Positions 10,961-23,270 of a stretch of 64,000 bases of DNA are shown here, piece after piece. The notes under the pieces are model-generated. The model saw only the letters and a program-made list of their open reading frames with translations, had not been told where the DNA came from and searched no databases. The stretch comes from Puffinus mauretanicus. Its lineage: Eukaryota > Chordata > Aves > Procellariiformes > Procellariidae. The DNA lies in contig JAJKFH010003075.1 of assembly GCA_023333565.1 (NCBI GenBank), positions 496,001 through 560,000 of the forward strand, written 5' to 3'. The stretch's first letter is position 1; every line of letters starts with the position of its first letter. The position numbers and the translations under genes were made by a program.

Positions 10961-13900
10961 AGGAGGTGAATTATCGCGTAGGGCGGCTGCCGTCAGAAGC
11001 TGCACTGACTCCCAGCCCTGTTTTTTTTTGTCCTCTTCGGCAGCATCTCGTGTAACCTTACCTTCTTGTGCTGTGAGCGTTTCGGGTGCCTTAAGGCATG
11101 GAGCTCCTTGAAAGAGAAATACAAATCACTAAAAATGTAGAGATAAAACCCTCTCCTTAGAGGCCATGTGTTTGGCATGGGAAACACATGATAACAGCTT
11201 GCTTTAGAAAGGTGACATTTCCACTGAAGGCTGAATAATAAAAAATGCATTCTAAAAGCCGAGCTTTTCTCTCTTTTCTGATATATTAGACTTTTGTAAT
11301 GAAGACAGCTTCTGGGACCGGGGAATCTACTGCTTCCTTGAAATATATGCTTGGGAGCTCTCCCTGGCCCTAATGGGTGTCGCATGTGGCTCCGGCTACA
11401 TTAATGTTGCAAGCTCTATTAAAAGGGATTGTCGGTAGCCCTTCACGTGCCGTGAATCAAAGCTGTCTTTCCCTAACTTTGCTTTAGCTCAGGCTCGCCC
11501 GTGTAGACAGACTTGCCCAGGGTTAAGTCACTTTTAATATTAAGATGGATAGAAAAGATTCTAATATGTGGGTGTTTTTTTTTTTCTCCCTTTTAATTCA
11601 GAGCTTGCTGGTGAAGGACTCTGGAGGGATGGGGAAGGAGGAGACAGCCAGGCAGCTTAAAGAGGCCTCTGAGGGTCATGTTGGGTCTGTGCTATTATGT
11701 TCCAGCGAGGAGAATAGCTTTATTGACAGACAGCTGTTTGACTCCTGCAGCCGTACAGTATTTGCTGCAGATCTGCATAAATACTGAGCCCGTGTTGACA
11801 AATTCCTCGTCAGTGCAAGATAGTTAAACCTGCTTGTTTAATCATTTGTGTGCTCTTACCTCTGCAGCTCTGAAAAGAACAAGCTGTTGTTTTACAATAT
11901 GATGCATGAGAAATCTGTAAATGCTCAGAGCTGTTTCACGTGAGGTTTTCAGGGTGCCTCTTTATTCAGACCCTCTCAGAAATATAGTACTCTATTTTTT
12001 TGTTATGGTTAATTCAGTTTTTCTTTATTTTTTTGTTCTTAAAAAAGGTGTAATTGTTGTTTTTCAAATAAAAAATCTGGCAAGCTGGCTTTACAATACA
12101 GGTAGCAGATCTCTCGGCAGAACGTAGGTCCTGTCTGCGATATGCCACCAACACCGGCACAGCCCCTTTAGGAGTCCCACAGCTTGGTTTGCAGCACGTG
12201 CGCAGAGGCACGTGAGCATGTGTGTTTTGGTTTGGCTGTTCTGGCACGGGGGTATGGAACCTGTGCTACCAGTCGCCTCCTGTCCATAGCTCAGGGGTTG
12301 GCTTTTTGACCTCCCTCCTGTTTCACAATAATATCCGCCTTCATACCAGCATACTATCTTGTCACATTGTTGGCCTCATCTCTGGAAATATAGTATCTAA
12401 AATTAAAGATTTTTTTCCGTTTTGGAAATTTCGAATTGACCTTTGTCACTTAAATAGGGAGAGGTGGTGTAAGTCAGGGCTCCTGCCGCACGGTCAATGG
12501 AAAAAAAAAAGGCATGTCTTTTGAGACTTTCCTCAGACCCTCTTTACAGGGTAGCGTCTCTGTGGTCCTCTTAAAATGTTCCTGGTGTGTAAGTAATTTT
12601 CTAATCCAAAGGTGTTTTACTGAGTGGTGACCAAAAGAGAAGGCCCCTCTGAAAGGGGAACCTATTGTTTAGTCAGACAAAAACTTAAAACTAAAATGTC
12701 ATGCCGGTATTTAGAGAGATTGGTCACTGTATGTTTATGTGGCAGTGAAGGAGATGGACATTTCTTTCAGGATCACATGTAAGGCTGTGGATGCTTGAAG
12801 TCGTTGGCAGCTGACGAGCTGTCTGTCCTATGGCTGTAACTACTGATGGAGCTGAACCTGATGGTGCTGCTGGTTTTTGAGACTTTTTATCAGTTTCCTA
12901 GTAAGTGCAGGGAAAGCCAATGTTATCTGAAATTTTTATTTTTTAAGTACTAATGTCAGTGCAAGACATTAGTTATAATGAAGATCTACACTTGTGTGAT
13001 ACACACTTGTGAAAAATCCTGTGTCCCCTGACACTTAGCCTGGTCAGCTGTCTCTGATGAGGCTGCAGAGATCAGCATGCAGAAGAAATCAGGTTTCCAT
13101 TGATATCAGAGCATACAGGTACTTTTTTGCATTGATTTAACTAAAAAACCCCAGTGTAAGTATACAGTCTTGTGAGTATGGCACAGCTTTGCCTATTGAC
13201 CACGCCAGGCAGCCTCACTCGAAGCCTTAGGAGCCTGAACGGCCCCTACATTACTTCCAAGGGAATTACCTCCTCCTCCTCCTCTCTCCGTACGTGTGCT
13301 TCTTAGGGGTTTTCCAGTTATTAACCAAGTAGTTTACTGGATTTTGTTTTTATCATTCATGTGATGGCAATTTTGACTCTCGGTTATTTTTCAGTCTTTT
13401 TCAAAGGGGACTTGGTTCTGACTTGCCTCCTTGCCATCAAAAGGGTGGTTTGCTGCAGAAATTTTGGCTTTCATTCCATTCAAGCATTTTAAAAGCATGT
13501 AGCCTTCTTTTTAGTACATCCCCATAGCTTGTATGTTGAGGCCCAAGAGCTGTACAAGTTTATGTGGCTAATGAAAATATTTCCAGATGAATGAGAAATG
13601 TTAAAAAAAACCCAACACCCTGAACATAATTAGGAGCTTTGGAAGTAACACAAACTCTTTTGGCTCAGGGCATAAGCCAACCTTCAGCTAAAGGTCTTTT
13701 TAAACAAAAACTTTCCTTCTGTCCTTCATCTTTCATCATTATAAGCGGAATAACAACCTATCTTTACATATAATTAGTAAAATAGCTCAATTGGCCACTT
13801 AAATAATTTTTAAGTGCATGACAGCCACAAAGGCCAACAGACAAGTTAGCCTTTTTGGGGGACTGAGGAAAGGTAACTGCAGAGATCTGGCATAGTCCGT

Positions 13901-16400
13901 TGAATTTGGAGTGCACCTTCAGAGCAGAGTCAGTAGAGCTTCCAGAAGATGGCTGAAAGCAGGTCAGGTTTCTTCAGGCTTCCACCTTTCAACTCTGCTG
14001 TTGATAATACGGCTGTTGTCCCCACTGTTTTTTTCAGTAGGATTTTTGGCTGTAGGCTGACTTTTTTTGGTATAAAACCCAAAGCACCAATGATTCCTGC
14101 CAGTAGGGGAGCTGGTATGGTCCCCATCCCAACCAAGTATGAAATGGACCTGCTGGAGAAGGACACCAAGCCAAAAGGCTGGTGGATGAGAGAAAGAATC
14201 CTGTTCTGTGTGCAGAGAGATACCACTATTCCGTCTTTATGTTGCGGTCTTGTACAACCCATGTGCAAGCCTGAAGGAAGGAGCATCCCCAGCCTCAGAG
14301 AGCTGACGGTTCAAATAGCCTCATGTCAGAGGGCCTGAAAAAATGGGGCTGAAGCCACAGCATTTGGTGCTATTGATCGTGCTGGGATTGGGCACTTCAA
14401 TCTCTCCTTTAGGTGCTTGATATTTACCAAACGCTTCCCAGCCCAGTGCCACGCTCACCCTAACAAGAAAGGTGTAGATGATTTATATCCACCACAATTT
14501 TCTCACTTGTTTCCCTTGTTCCTGAATGCTGAAAAACCCAAATGTGCTGGTGTCCAGGTGTCTTTGTGGTGGGAGTCTCAGAGGACGACGTACAGCAGAT
14601 CTACCTTGAGCCATGGGTGACCACAACCACAAGCACCCCGGGGAGGCCACCGAGACTGCCGCCACGTGCACCCCTGCTGTCAGGAAGTCTGGGAGGCTTT
14701 CTAGCGTGGGACACGACGGGGCTCTTCTGCAGTCATCGGGGAGCGAGCGCTTTCCTTAGATGTGCGCAACTCATTTGTTACGAAGCGAGCTGTACTCCTG
14801 CTGTGCATCTGTATGTACAACGCTTATTTATTACAGCCCTTAATCAGAGCTGGGTCAAATCCATCTAAGGAAAACATAAATGTGTTACAATGGATTTTTT
14901 AGTAATTAAAATTGTAACTCCTTCTCTGAAGTCTTGATTAAACAGCATTAAATGTCACAATGCTGTGAGAAATAGCCATTATCAACAAAAATCAAACCAG
15001 GTATAAACTGCTAAAGGAATTTTGCCTGGAGCGGTCAAATTTCAGTGCAAATACAAAGGGTCAGCTTGTGACACTTGGCTTCTGTATTCTGCTCGTAAGC
15101 ATCCCGGTGTATTTGCTTTGCCCTCTCTGTCTTTTTCCTCCTCTGTTCCCCTCTCCATATATCAGTGTCGGGGAGTTCAGACATCACAAGGGCCGGTAGG
15201 TTTTTTATTATTATTGTAGTGCCTAATGTGGAATTTCGCATGAGCAACACTCCTTCCTGTCGGTACTTGGAAACTCTTTTTGTTACGTCCGTCCTTTCTC
15301 TGAAGTAATCGCTCAACTATTTCTAGCAATAAAATATTCCTCTCTAGCCCGATCGGATATGTTAGAAAGATTAGTGCAAGATCTGAAGGCCCTGTCCAGC
15401 TAAGTTCAACAAAACTTCCCTGGGCGTTAATCTTCTCCTTTTATTTCACTGCAGATATTGCCTGAGGACGCGGTATAGGAAAAAGGCACCCAGATACTCC
15501 CCGAGAGACACAAGCAATATACTCTATAGCGAGGCTGCACGTTGTCCGAGTGACACAGCTCACACGAGCGACCTGCCAAGGGACAGGGACATGAAGAACA
15601 GGAGTCTGTGGTATCTACATCCTTCTTCCCTATGTTTTTAAATTAACTTTAAAAACACTACACAGAGGATTTGTCTAAAACTTGTTAGGGTACTGGGAGT
15701 GGGACCTGCCTCTGCAGGTGGCAGCGTGGTTCTTGTCTCTCCACAGCTGGGGAGCTGAGGAGAGGAACCATTCTCAGTAAGGCAGTTTAAAAACCTTATT
15801 TGGCACCCAAGATGCACTTTGGGGGACGGAAGGTTTTCCTAAGATATTTAAACTTGTACCTAACGATGGGAGAATTCGCTTCCTTTGCTCTCCGCTCAGG
15901 GACTGACACTAGTTGAAGTAAAGCTGAAACTCCCGATAATTATTAAGAAAACTTTAAAGAATGGAGAAGTGACGCCCGTACCGCTTTCCATGTCACCAGT
16001 TGCACCAGCTGGAAGTACACGTGCAAACTGAACTTATTTTCAGTGGTTGCTTTGACGTGACTTTGGGAAGCAGGGAGTGAGTCTGTTGGCACTTGCTTGT
16101 GGGAAAAAATAACTCCTTGGGCTTTCACAGGGGAGCCAGCTCCTCCATGAGTTGGGGCTAGGGATGAAACTGCTTGTTCCTTGGCCTTTCTTTGGTCTTT
16201 CTTCAGCTGGGTGGAGGCCGTAACTCCAGTTTGGGGAGGCTTCCCCCCATGCAGCAAAGTCTCTGCTCCCCGGGAAGGGGCTGTGCGTGGGCAGCTGCCC
16301 ATGGCGTGGCCGTCTGACTGCCCCACTCGCTGCCTTGCTCCACACTGCCGTCTCCTGTGGCTTTGGCTCTAAAAAAAAGTTTACTTCAGTTTGAGGGTAT
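10961..16400. other. Intergenic, no gene recognised
   Basis: Mostly AT-rich DNA with weak open frames of up to 130 codons that overlap on both strands (10993-11385, 13930-14338, 14542-14868, 15943-16345). None has family similarity or a splice-bounded structure. There is a short (TCC)n tract near 13270-13285 and a CTCF-like string CCAGTAGGGGAGCTGG at 14100-14115. No transposon is clear. Confidence 0.5.
14099..14115 (+). promoter_or_regulatory. Weak CTCF-like motif
   Basis: GCCAGTAGGGGAGCTGG partly fits the CTCF core. It is a single motif without context support. Confidence 0.2.
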
Positions 16401-16415
16401 TTTTGTTCACTACCT

Positions 16416-16440
16416 TTTTGTTTTGTTTTGTTTTTGTTTG
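16416..16440 (+). repeat. (TTTTG)n short simple repeat
   Basis: Four to five TTTTG-type units directly upstream of an ACAG acceptor-like site at 16441-16444. Confidence 0.8.
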
Positions 16441-16444
16441 ACAG

Positions 16445-16557
16445 CCATGACAGCCTCTCCTCATTATTATGGAAAATATAGGGTTGGTGGTAATTACTAT
16501 CTGAGTATGAATGGGAGCAGAAGTGGGCATAGCCTGCACTGGCCTTTCTTTGACAAG
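16445..16557 (+). other. Exon-like segment, unknown
   Basis: A 113-nt segment bounded by a long T/G-rich tract ending TTTGACAG (16437-16444) and by AAG|GTATAA at 16555-16563. It is open in one frame (MTASPHYYGKYRVGGNYY...). The residues match no family I recognise, and no partner exon was found. It may be a non-coding-RNA exon or chance. Confidence 0.2.
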
Positions 16558-18330
16558 GTATAACTTTCTTCTGAATTTCTGTGTTAATTAATGCTTATTT
16601 AAAAACCACTTTAATTGGCAGTAAACACCTCAACTTTTTGTACTCATTAAAATGCACCCATTGATGTGTGATGGATTTTTTAGAGCTTAATTAACTTTCT
16701 TCCTGTATATATAACCTATAATAATGACAAATACTGGAAACTGCCCTCCCCCCAATATTGCTATCACTTGAAGAAAGGCTATCAAAATGTATCCTGACTT
16801 GGCCAGGACGGGAAAGCCCTCTGAGGACAATAATTCAGCCCCTCTCAGAGCCCCCACAGAGGCTGGGACAGCGGCCGGGAGCTACGGGCAGCTGCCCTGC
16901 CTGCCCATGCTCTGTCCTGTGCCTGCAGTTGCAGCCCGAGATGCCCACCCTGCCCTCACCCTTCTCCCTCGTGGGCAGAAATCGGATCCTTCTCCCATCT
17001 TCACTGCATGCCGTTGACGACCTTTTTTTTTATATAAAAAATGCTGTGCAAAACTTCTTCAGGTAAGCTTGCAGGCCTGCTCTTCCCCGAAAAACCCAAA
17101 ATCTTTCAGTGAAAATTGAAGTGAAAATTGTTTTTTCTGGTTCTCTTGCTGTTTTTTTTTTAAAAAAACATAGATTCAGGTGGGTTTATCCACACACATA
17201 CGTGTAAGTGCCAAGTCAAAAGAACCAGGAACCTCTAAAAGTGCTTTTCCCTTTCTCCAATTTTCAGCCCATATCTAAGCCACAGAGCAGGATTTAGTGT
17301 AAAACTTTCTAGCGCGATGAAGTGAATGATGATTTCAAGCTGTATTTTTTAAATGTCTCAGCATTTTGGACTATGAAATTAGACTCCCGAATCACTTTTG
17401 AATGTGGGATGTTGGTACTTTTTGCAACTGTGATCCTTCGTATACAACGGAAATTACCAACAAGCAGAGCACATTATAGTAATTCATGCAAAATATGCAA
17501 TTTGCTTGGTTTAGCTATTACACACAGATAATTTCCCAGTTTTCCTTTGCAATTTCTGGAATATTCTTGTTTAAGGTGGATAAATCAGAAGTTTTAAAAT
17601 GGGGAATCTGGTTTGTGAAGGCACCTATACTGAGTACATTTTAAATGCGTGAAGCAATGATTTAATTTCCAGAAGTGCTTCATTTCCAAAAACTTCTATT
17701 ATCTTCAGCGAAATGTAAACTTGCTTAAAATACTTTGTAAAATGCTATTCATTCTCCTTTACTCTGTGTGCTTTCTCTAACCCAGTCGATAACCGTGCTG
17801 CTGCCCAGTTCCTTTCTCTTTACCTGTCTCAAGAAGCAATTAGACTGACCATCTAATTCCCTACTGCAATAATAAATATGCTGAGATATTCCCTCCTGCT
17901 TTGTGAACTATTGCGTGGCCGAGCTAGCACCGATATTTAATGGCCACTGCATCTTGTCTGCTTTACAGGAATCTGCCACTCTGTGGTGACGGATACAAAT
18001 CTTTATAGCTACAGCTTATCATTCAGTAAAGTACCTGCTTTTTAGAAGTATATGAATAAGTATACTATTCCTCTGGGGGTAACCAATCTTTTTCACCAAC
18101 TTGTGGGCACTTTTCAGATACCCCCCGGGTTGGCAGTGTTCAGCGAAGGACTATTTATTCCTGGCACTCTCACTCCCGCTTGCCTGAATTTGCTCCTTCC
18201 GGCAGGCAGGGATCAGGCCTGTGGCTGTGCGCACTTAGAACTATGAAGCTTGCTGAGTTTCTGCTGCTGGGTAGTTTTTCTGTACAGCTTGGGAATAGAA
18301 CAAACAAGGTATGCATTGATTAAGGACTTG
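16558..18330. other. Intergenic, no gene recognised
   Basis: AT-rich sequence with a modest GC-rich stretch at 16800-16990. Short open frames overlap each other without support. No repeat family is recognised. Confidence 0.5.
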
Positions 18331-18334
18331 GTTT

Positions 18335-18570
18335 CTCTCACCTGCTTAAGGTAACTTAATTAGGGTGACAGTATTTAATTATTATTGAAAAAAATACGTT
18401 CATGTGGCTAAATGTGGATGGCATGCAGTATCTGAACATTAATGCTAACTTTCTTCCTGGGCTGATTTCAAGGCTATCATTAAAATAAAATGCTGCTGCC
18501 TGTTAATTTGACCATGTCAATAAATAAAAATGTCCATAACAAGTGTATGAGGCTAATTAGGATTTTATGG
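18335..18570. promoter_or_regulatory. TAAT-dense AT-rich block (candidate conserved element)
   Basis: Contains repeated homeodomain-type cores (ACTTAATTAGG, TTTAATTATT, CATTAATGC, GTTAATTTG, GCTAATTAGG) within 230 bp and no transposon signature. This composition is typical of conserved non-coding elements in developmental gene deserts. Conservation itself cannot be seen here. Confidence 0.35.
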
Positions 18571-20240
18571 CTGTGTTGTTCTGGTTGATAGCTGTGCTGC
18601 CGGCTTGCTGGGTCTTTATGTTTCAGTGATGTACACCTCATTGATGCATAACATGTAACACCTGTTGATGCGTTAAATGTTTAGTCCTGGCAATTGGCCC
18701 TCACATCATTTCTGGGTACAAGAGCTCTGTGTAGCAGACTGCAGGTCTCATAATTAGGCTTCCTCGGTTTAGAAGAGTTTTTCCTATAGGAAAACTTTAA
18801 AGCTTCTGTAGTCCTGGTGAAGTTTCCTGAAGTTTGTGAAAAAGGCCAGCATTATTCTCTGTTGCAAAGGGGCAAGTTTATAGCCGTGGGCTGGTTTGGT
18901 TCTTGCCTGTGAGGCAGGGCCCCCTCCCTGCAGTAGGATGCTGAAGGCTCCAGGCACAGCTGCTCTTTCCCTCCCAGCAAGCACACAGCACTAGCGATGC
19001 TGCCGCTTCCTTAGCTTGAGGTGCCATGCAGAAACATAGGTATTCTGAAATAAACTCGGTATTCGCTGAATCGAGCGATTTTCTTCACTGTTTTTCAGCA
19101 CCAGGCCTGCCTGAGAATTGCATCTGTATAATAAAGAACCATGAAATAATTTTATTGTAGGTGGAGTTTCCTGCAAAGTCCAATTAGTTTCAGACTTTGC
19201 TTTGAAATGTAAAAGATTATACCTGTCTTACCTTTGTTTAGTTGAACTGCTTTAACTAGATCTGCTTGAACGGTTGTTAAAATGTATTGGGTTTAAAATA
19301 TTTATTTATTGTTTTTAAAATCCGGTTAATGTCTTGGTTTTAACAGGATTTTGTGACTGTGGATGGCACAAGCCCATTTGACACTGTGCTTAACTAGAAA
19401 TATTATCTTTTGCCTGGAGTGCTGGCTCCCGGGCTAAGCTGCACAGCAGTTGGTGTACGCTGGGAGAGCCACCCGGCGCTGATGAAGGGGGCAGAGGCAC
19501 CTCCCAGTAAGGCTAAGTAAGGCTAAGCAGGGTTTCATGGCAACTGTAGCCACGCACCTTGGGGTGTCTGTTTTGCGGAAGTTCAGCATGAGTGAACAGG
19601 TTCCTCTACTTCCTATTGTAAGAACATTAGAAATATATTCTATTAATTCCGTTATTCTATATTTTAGAACTATTAATCATAGTTTTAAAATAACTGGTAA
19701 TTAACAGGACAACAGTGTTACCCATCGGAAAGAAAAAGCAGGTAAGCAACCCAGCTTGGCATCAAATTCAATAAATGAACACAATAAATAATTCCAGCAG
19801 TTTATTCTCCCCACTTCAATCTTGTCATTCTGTAACATTTTGAAACTTCATTCTTCAGAAAAGAGCATGGTTGACAAATGAAAATAAAGCTGCTACAGAA
19901 GACTCTCCCACTATATTTCTGTTGGATACAACGGCAGAAATGTTTAAGAGAGCAAAGACTAAAGCCGAGAAGAGGGAGAAAGACCTGAATAATCGATTTC
20001 AATGAAAGGTAGGTGTATTCTGATGGGGAATTCAGATTTTTCTTCCTTGCTTTTTGGCAAAAGTTCTCTCCTAAAGGAAAGACCACCTTTTTGACTGCAA
20101 AACAATTTGAAGGGGAAAAAATGGGGTTCTAGTTTTGACATGGCTCCTGAAATGGTGGAAAGCGTAGTCCCGGGCGAGCTTGTCCCTGACCTGTGCTTGC
20201 TGTGGGTCATCCAGCGCCTGCCATAGGAACCTGCTGTTGG
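18571..20240. other. Intergenic, no gene recognised
   Basis: AT-rich DNA with scattered short frames and no recognisable repeat body. AAGGCTAAGT/AAGGCTAAGC is a ten-base direct repeat near 19508. Confidence 0.5.
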
Positions 20241-20246
20241 CCATGG

Positions 20247-20293
20247 GGTAAAACTCTTCTCCTGCTTGGTAATTGGTAAAACTCTTCTCCTGC
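20247..20293. repeat. Two-copy direct repeat, 28-bp period
   Basis: The 19-mer GGTAAAACTCTTCTCCTGC occurs at 20247-20265 and again, exactly, at 20275-20293. It looks like a local tandem duplication. Confidence 0.95.
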
Positions 20294-21085
20294 CAGAGTC
20301 ATCTCTCTTCTTAGAATGGGGTGTCTTCCCATCTTCATATTTATCTGCACAGGTTACGCAAAGTAAGTTTGTGCTTGTCTGTGATTTACTTGTTACCAAG
20401 ATGTTAATGACTCAAATTCAGAGATTAGTTGTGTTGATTGCCATGATGGTATCACAGCTCCAACCAGAACCTGATATGCAAGCAACCAACCCAAACCAAG
20501 TGTCTGGTTTTACGGTTCAAAATATGAAACTCATCACTCCCTCTGCAAACTGACTTGTGAACGATGAGAAGAATTGCTGGATTGAACAGATTAGGATTGT
20601 TCAGGAACCCCATTTGGGTATCTTGGGGTCACCAGTGTCACTAATTTTTCAGTTTTTTGCCAAAACAAACTGGTAAAAATTTTGATCTTTGAAAACTGGA
20701 AGATAGTGGTTTCCAGATTCTTTGAATAATCTCTCCCCCATGCTAGGAAGACAAAAGCAGAAAACCAGAGGAGTGAAAGTTAAATGCAAAAAAACTTGGA
20801 TTTTTTACCAAGTAACTTTTACCAAAAGGAAAAATTTCTATAAAAATTATTTTGTTTAACAGGCCATTTTGATTTGATTATTGTTTTTATTTTTCAATGG
20901 CAAGTTATTTACTGTTTTCTCTTCTCCTCATTGTGTGGCCCCAGGCCTTACTAAATGTGTTCTATTCAAACCCTGCTCTGAAGACAGAAATATTAATTTC
21001 CACATGGGCTTTTCTATAGAACTCATCACTATGGTAACTGAATGTTTCATAAACATTAATGAACTTATTTTCACTGCACTGCAGT
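20294..21085. other. Intergenic, no gene recognised
   Basis: AT-rich with no coding or repeat signal I can support. Confidence 0.5.
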
Positions 21086-21089
21086 GAGG

Positions 21090-21200
21090 CATTGGGTGGT
21101 AGTATTATCCCCGTTTCATGGTGAAGAACTGAGGCAGAAAGAGATTAAGTACAAAAGTATTCCCTAATTTTAAGTTCCCAATCTGAGATGCAAGGTCTGA
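21090..21200 (-). repeat. MIR-like SINE fragment
   Basis: TATTATCCCCGTTTCATGG, then GAACTGAGGCAGAAAGAGAT and TAAGT, is the reverse complement of the MIR core region (ACTTAACCTCTCTGTGCCTCAGTTTCCTCATCTG type). It is heavily diverged and amniote-old. Confidence 0.6.
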
Positions 21201-22685
21201 TTTTTCAGAGGACTTAGCTTGTTATCTGTTCAAAGCACAGCTCCCATTGCCTTTGGTTGCAGCTGTGAGTTCAAATTTCTTTGTGCTTTCTTTACTCGGA
21301 TAGAGATTGCTTTAATCCCGTTCATACACGGCCTTTTAAATTTCTTTCCCCCAAGATAATCAGAAGGAACTGAAACTTATTAGGTACTGGCCACATATTT
21401 GTTCTGCATATTAACTGAAATGACAATAGTTTACATAATTTTATCCAAACACCAATTCGTAGCTTTGGTCTTATAACTAAAATAAGAAATGACCTTATCC
21501 TAACTTCTCAAAGATTAGAAAAGCATTTGCTCTACTGGAGTTTATTTTTAGTTTTCATGAAAGAGAGGAAAATTCCTGGGAGCCACTTGTTTTGAGGATA
21601 ACTGGGAGGCTGCTGATGTAGCTACAAACAGCTAAATTGGTGTTTGGAATCATGGATCTTTATCCAGAGTCACTCATTTAAAAAATGAATCCTGCCCTCC
21701 CTGAAAGCCAAGATATCAAACAAACTAAATGTATTAGATATATTTTGTTATATAGGATTTTTCAAGCAGGTGAATCAAGTATCTTGTTTCAAACACACCT
21801 GGGCTTTGGCAAAGTTCAGATTCACAGTCCTTGACCTGCAGATGCCCCCCTACATAGGAGGGGGTCTATTAAGATAGTCTTCTGTCTTTAGGCAGCGGGG
21901 CTTTATAGTGGGTTAGGATATCTTGAAGAGCCAGGCCTTAATTCGCATCAGCATATGTCACTTGGACTCTTGGCTCCCCTCATTTAGAATAATTTTGCAG
22001 GCTCCTGTCCCATTCTTTCCTTTAGACCTACAAGTTGCAAAAGTTTACAAATGCAAAGTTTACTCTCACATCTTTCCTAAGAGATTTACTACTGGAGCAA
22101 ATTTTTGTAGATGTTTTTCTGAAGCAGTGGTTTAGAAAGCAAGCACTGACCCCATCTTAACCACAGAGGTGCAAACAGGCTGCTGTAATATTGTGTTGTT
22201 GAATTTTCCTTCCAGTGCCGAATGAGAGCTTGCCCTTTTCCTCAAATCTCTCCCCAATCGAGAGATGAGTGAGCTGGTAACTACAATATCCAACAGCTTC
22301 ACCAAGTCGAGAATGTGATGTCTGTGTAATAACTCTCAATTTTGCACACTTCAAATCCATTAGTAGCAATTACCTTACCTGAGGTGTTTTGAGTTAGTTT
22401 TAGCACAGCATTCTTGCAGTTGGTAGATAATAAGCATAATAATGTATACAGCATTTTCAAGTCTCTGTTTTTAGCTACAATAGTGCCATTAGGATTCTAT
22501 TTAGCAAATGTGTGCCTCACGCAAAAGGTTAAGACTTTTTTGTTCATGTTTCCCCCCGCCACTTTTTCTGTTGCACCTCACATCCTGTTTTATGCAGCGC
22601 TGGCTTTCCTGAAAGAGCAGGAAAGTGTTTTAGCCACTGCACTTGTGCAAAGGCAGCAGGGCCTAGTACACTGAGCACAAAGCCA
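21201..22685. other. Intergenic, no gene recognised
   Basis: AT-rich with short overlapping frames only. There is no repeat that I can name. Confidence 0.5.
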
Positions 22686-22689
22686 GGGT

Positions 22690-22795
22690 GCAGGAGAGCA
22701 GGGTTTTGCTTTAGTCCTGCCACAGCCTGCTGGGCACCCCTGGGCAAGCTGTGTGTCTGTGCTCTGCTGTGTCCTGTTTGCCCACGGGATGGGGC
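22690..22795 (+). repeat. MIR-like SINE fragment
   Basis: In order: AGTCCTGCCACAGCCTGCTG, CCCTGGGCAAG, TGTCTGTGCTCTG and ATGGGG near 22789. This follows the MIR layout 'AGTCCTGGCTCTGCCAC...CCTTGGGCAAGTCAC...CTGTGCCTCAG...AATGGGG' on the + strand. Confidence 0.6.
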
Positions 22796-23270
22796 CCGCT
22801 GACACCCTTGCAGCACATGGCAGCAGCCGCCCCGCTCGCACCAGCATCTGCTGCGACACTGCTGAAGCTGCTGGTGGCCTGCATGGGGGTGAGAGATGCA
22901 GGTGGGCTGCGCGGTGGTGAGAGTTGCAGGTGTTGCAGCCCCTTTGCTAGGGATGCTGGCTCGGTCATCTGCGCTGGGGGGTCCTTGGTCCATCCCTGCA
23001 GATGTGCCATAGCTCCCCTGCCCCACTGGGCTTTTTCTTCCTTTAGGAAAAGAATTTATAGCCCATATGGGGAGTTACAGCTGAGAGAAGCCCAGCTTGG
23101 GCCTGGGGGATAAAAAGGGGTAGATGGTAAAGTAAAGGTGGCTGCAGTGCATGTTGCCCCATGCCTGCTTGTTTCCAGATGTCAATGGGGTCAGACAGCT
23201 CTGGTTTGGGTGGGATAACCCTGCCTTCGCTCTGGGCTGAGGAGCCACCCCAGTACACCACAAGATCCCT
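22796..23270. other. GC-rich patch
   Basis: A locally GC-rich sequence with GCAGCAGCCGCC-type strings and open frames on both strands (up to 160 codons, 23026-22544 minus) that run through the MIR-like fragment, so they are not genes. Confidence 0.4.

Noticed and set aside
13930..14338. Opposed frames of 118 and 129 codons
   Set aside because: Mutual shadows with no family match and no exon boundaries.
22544..23026. 160-codon minus frame
   Set aside because: It runs through a MIR-like SINE fragment and a low-complexity GCA-rich stretch, and opposite-strand frames are equally open.
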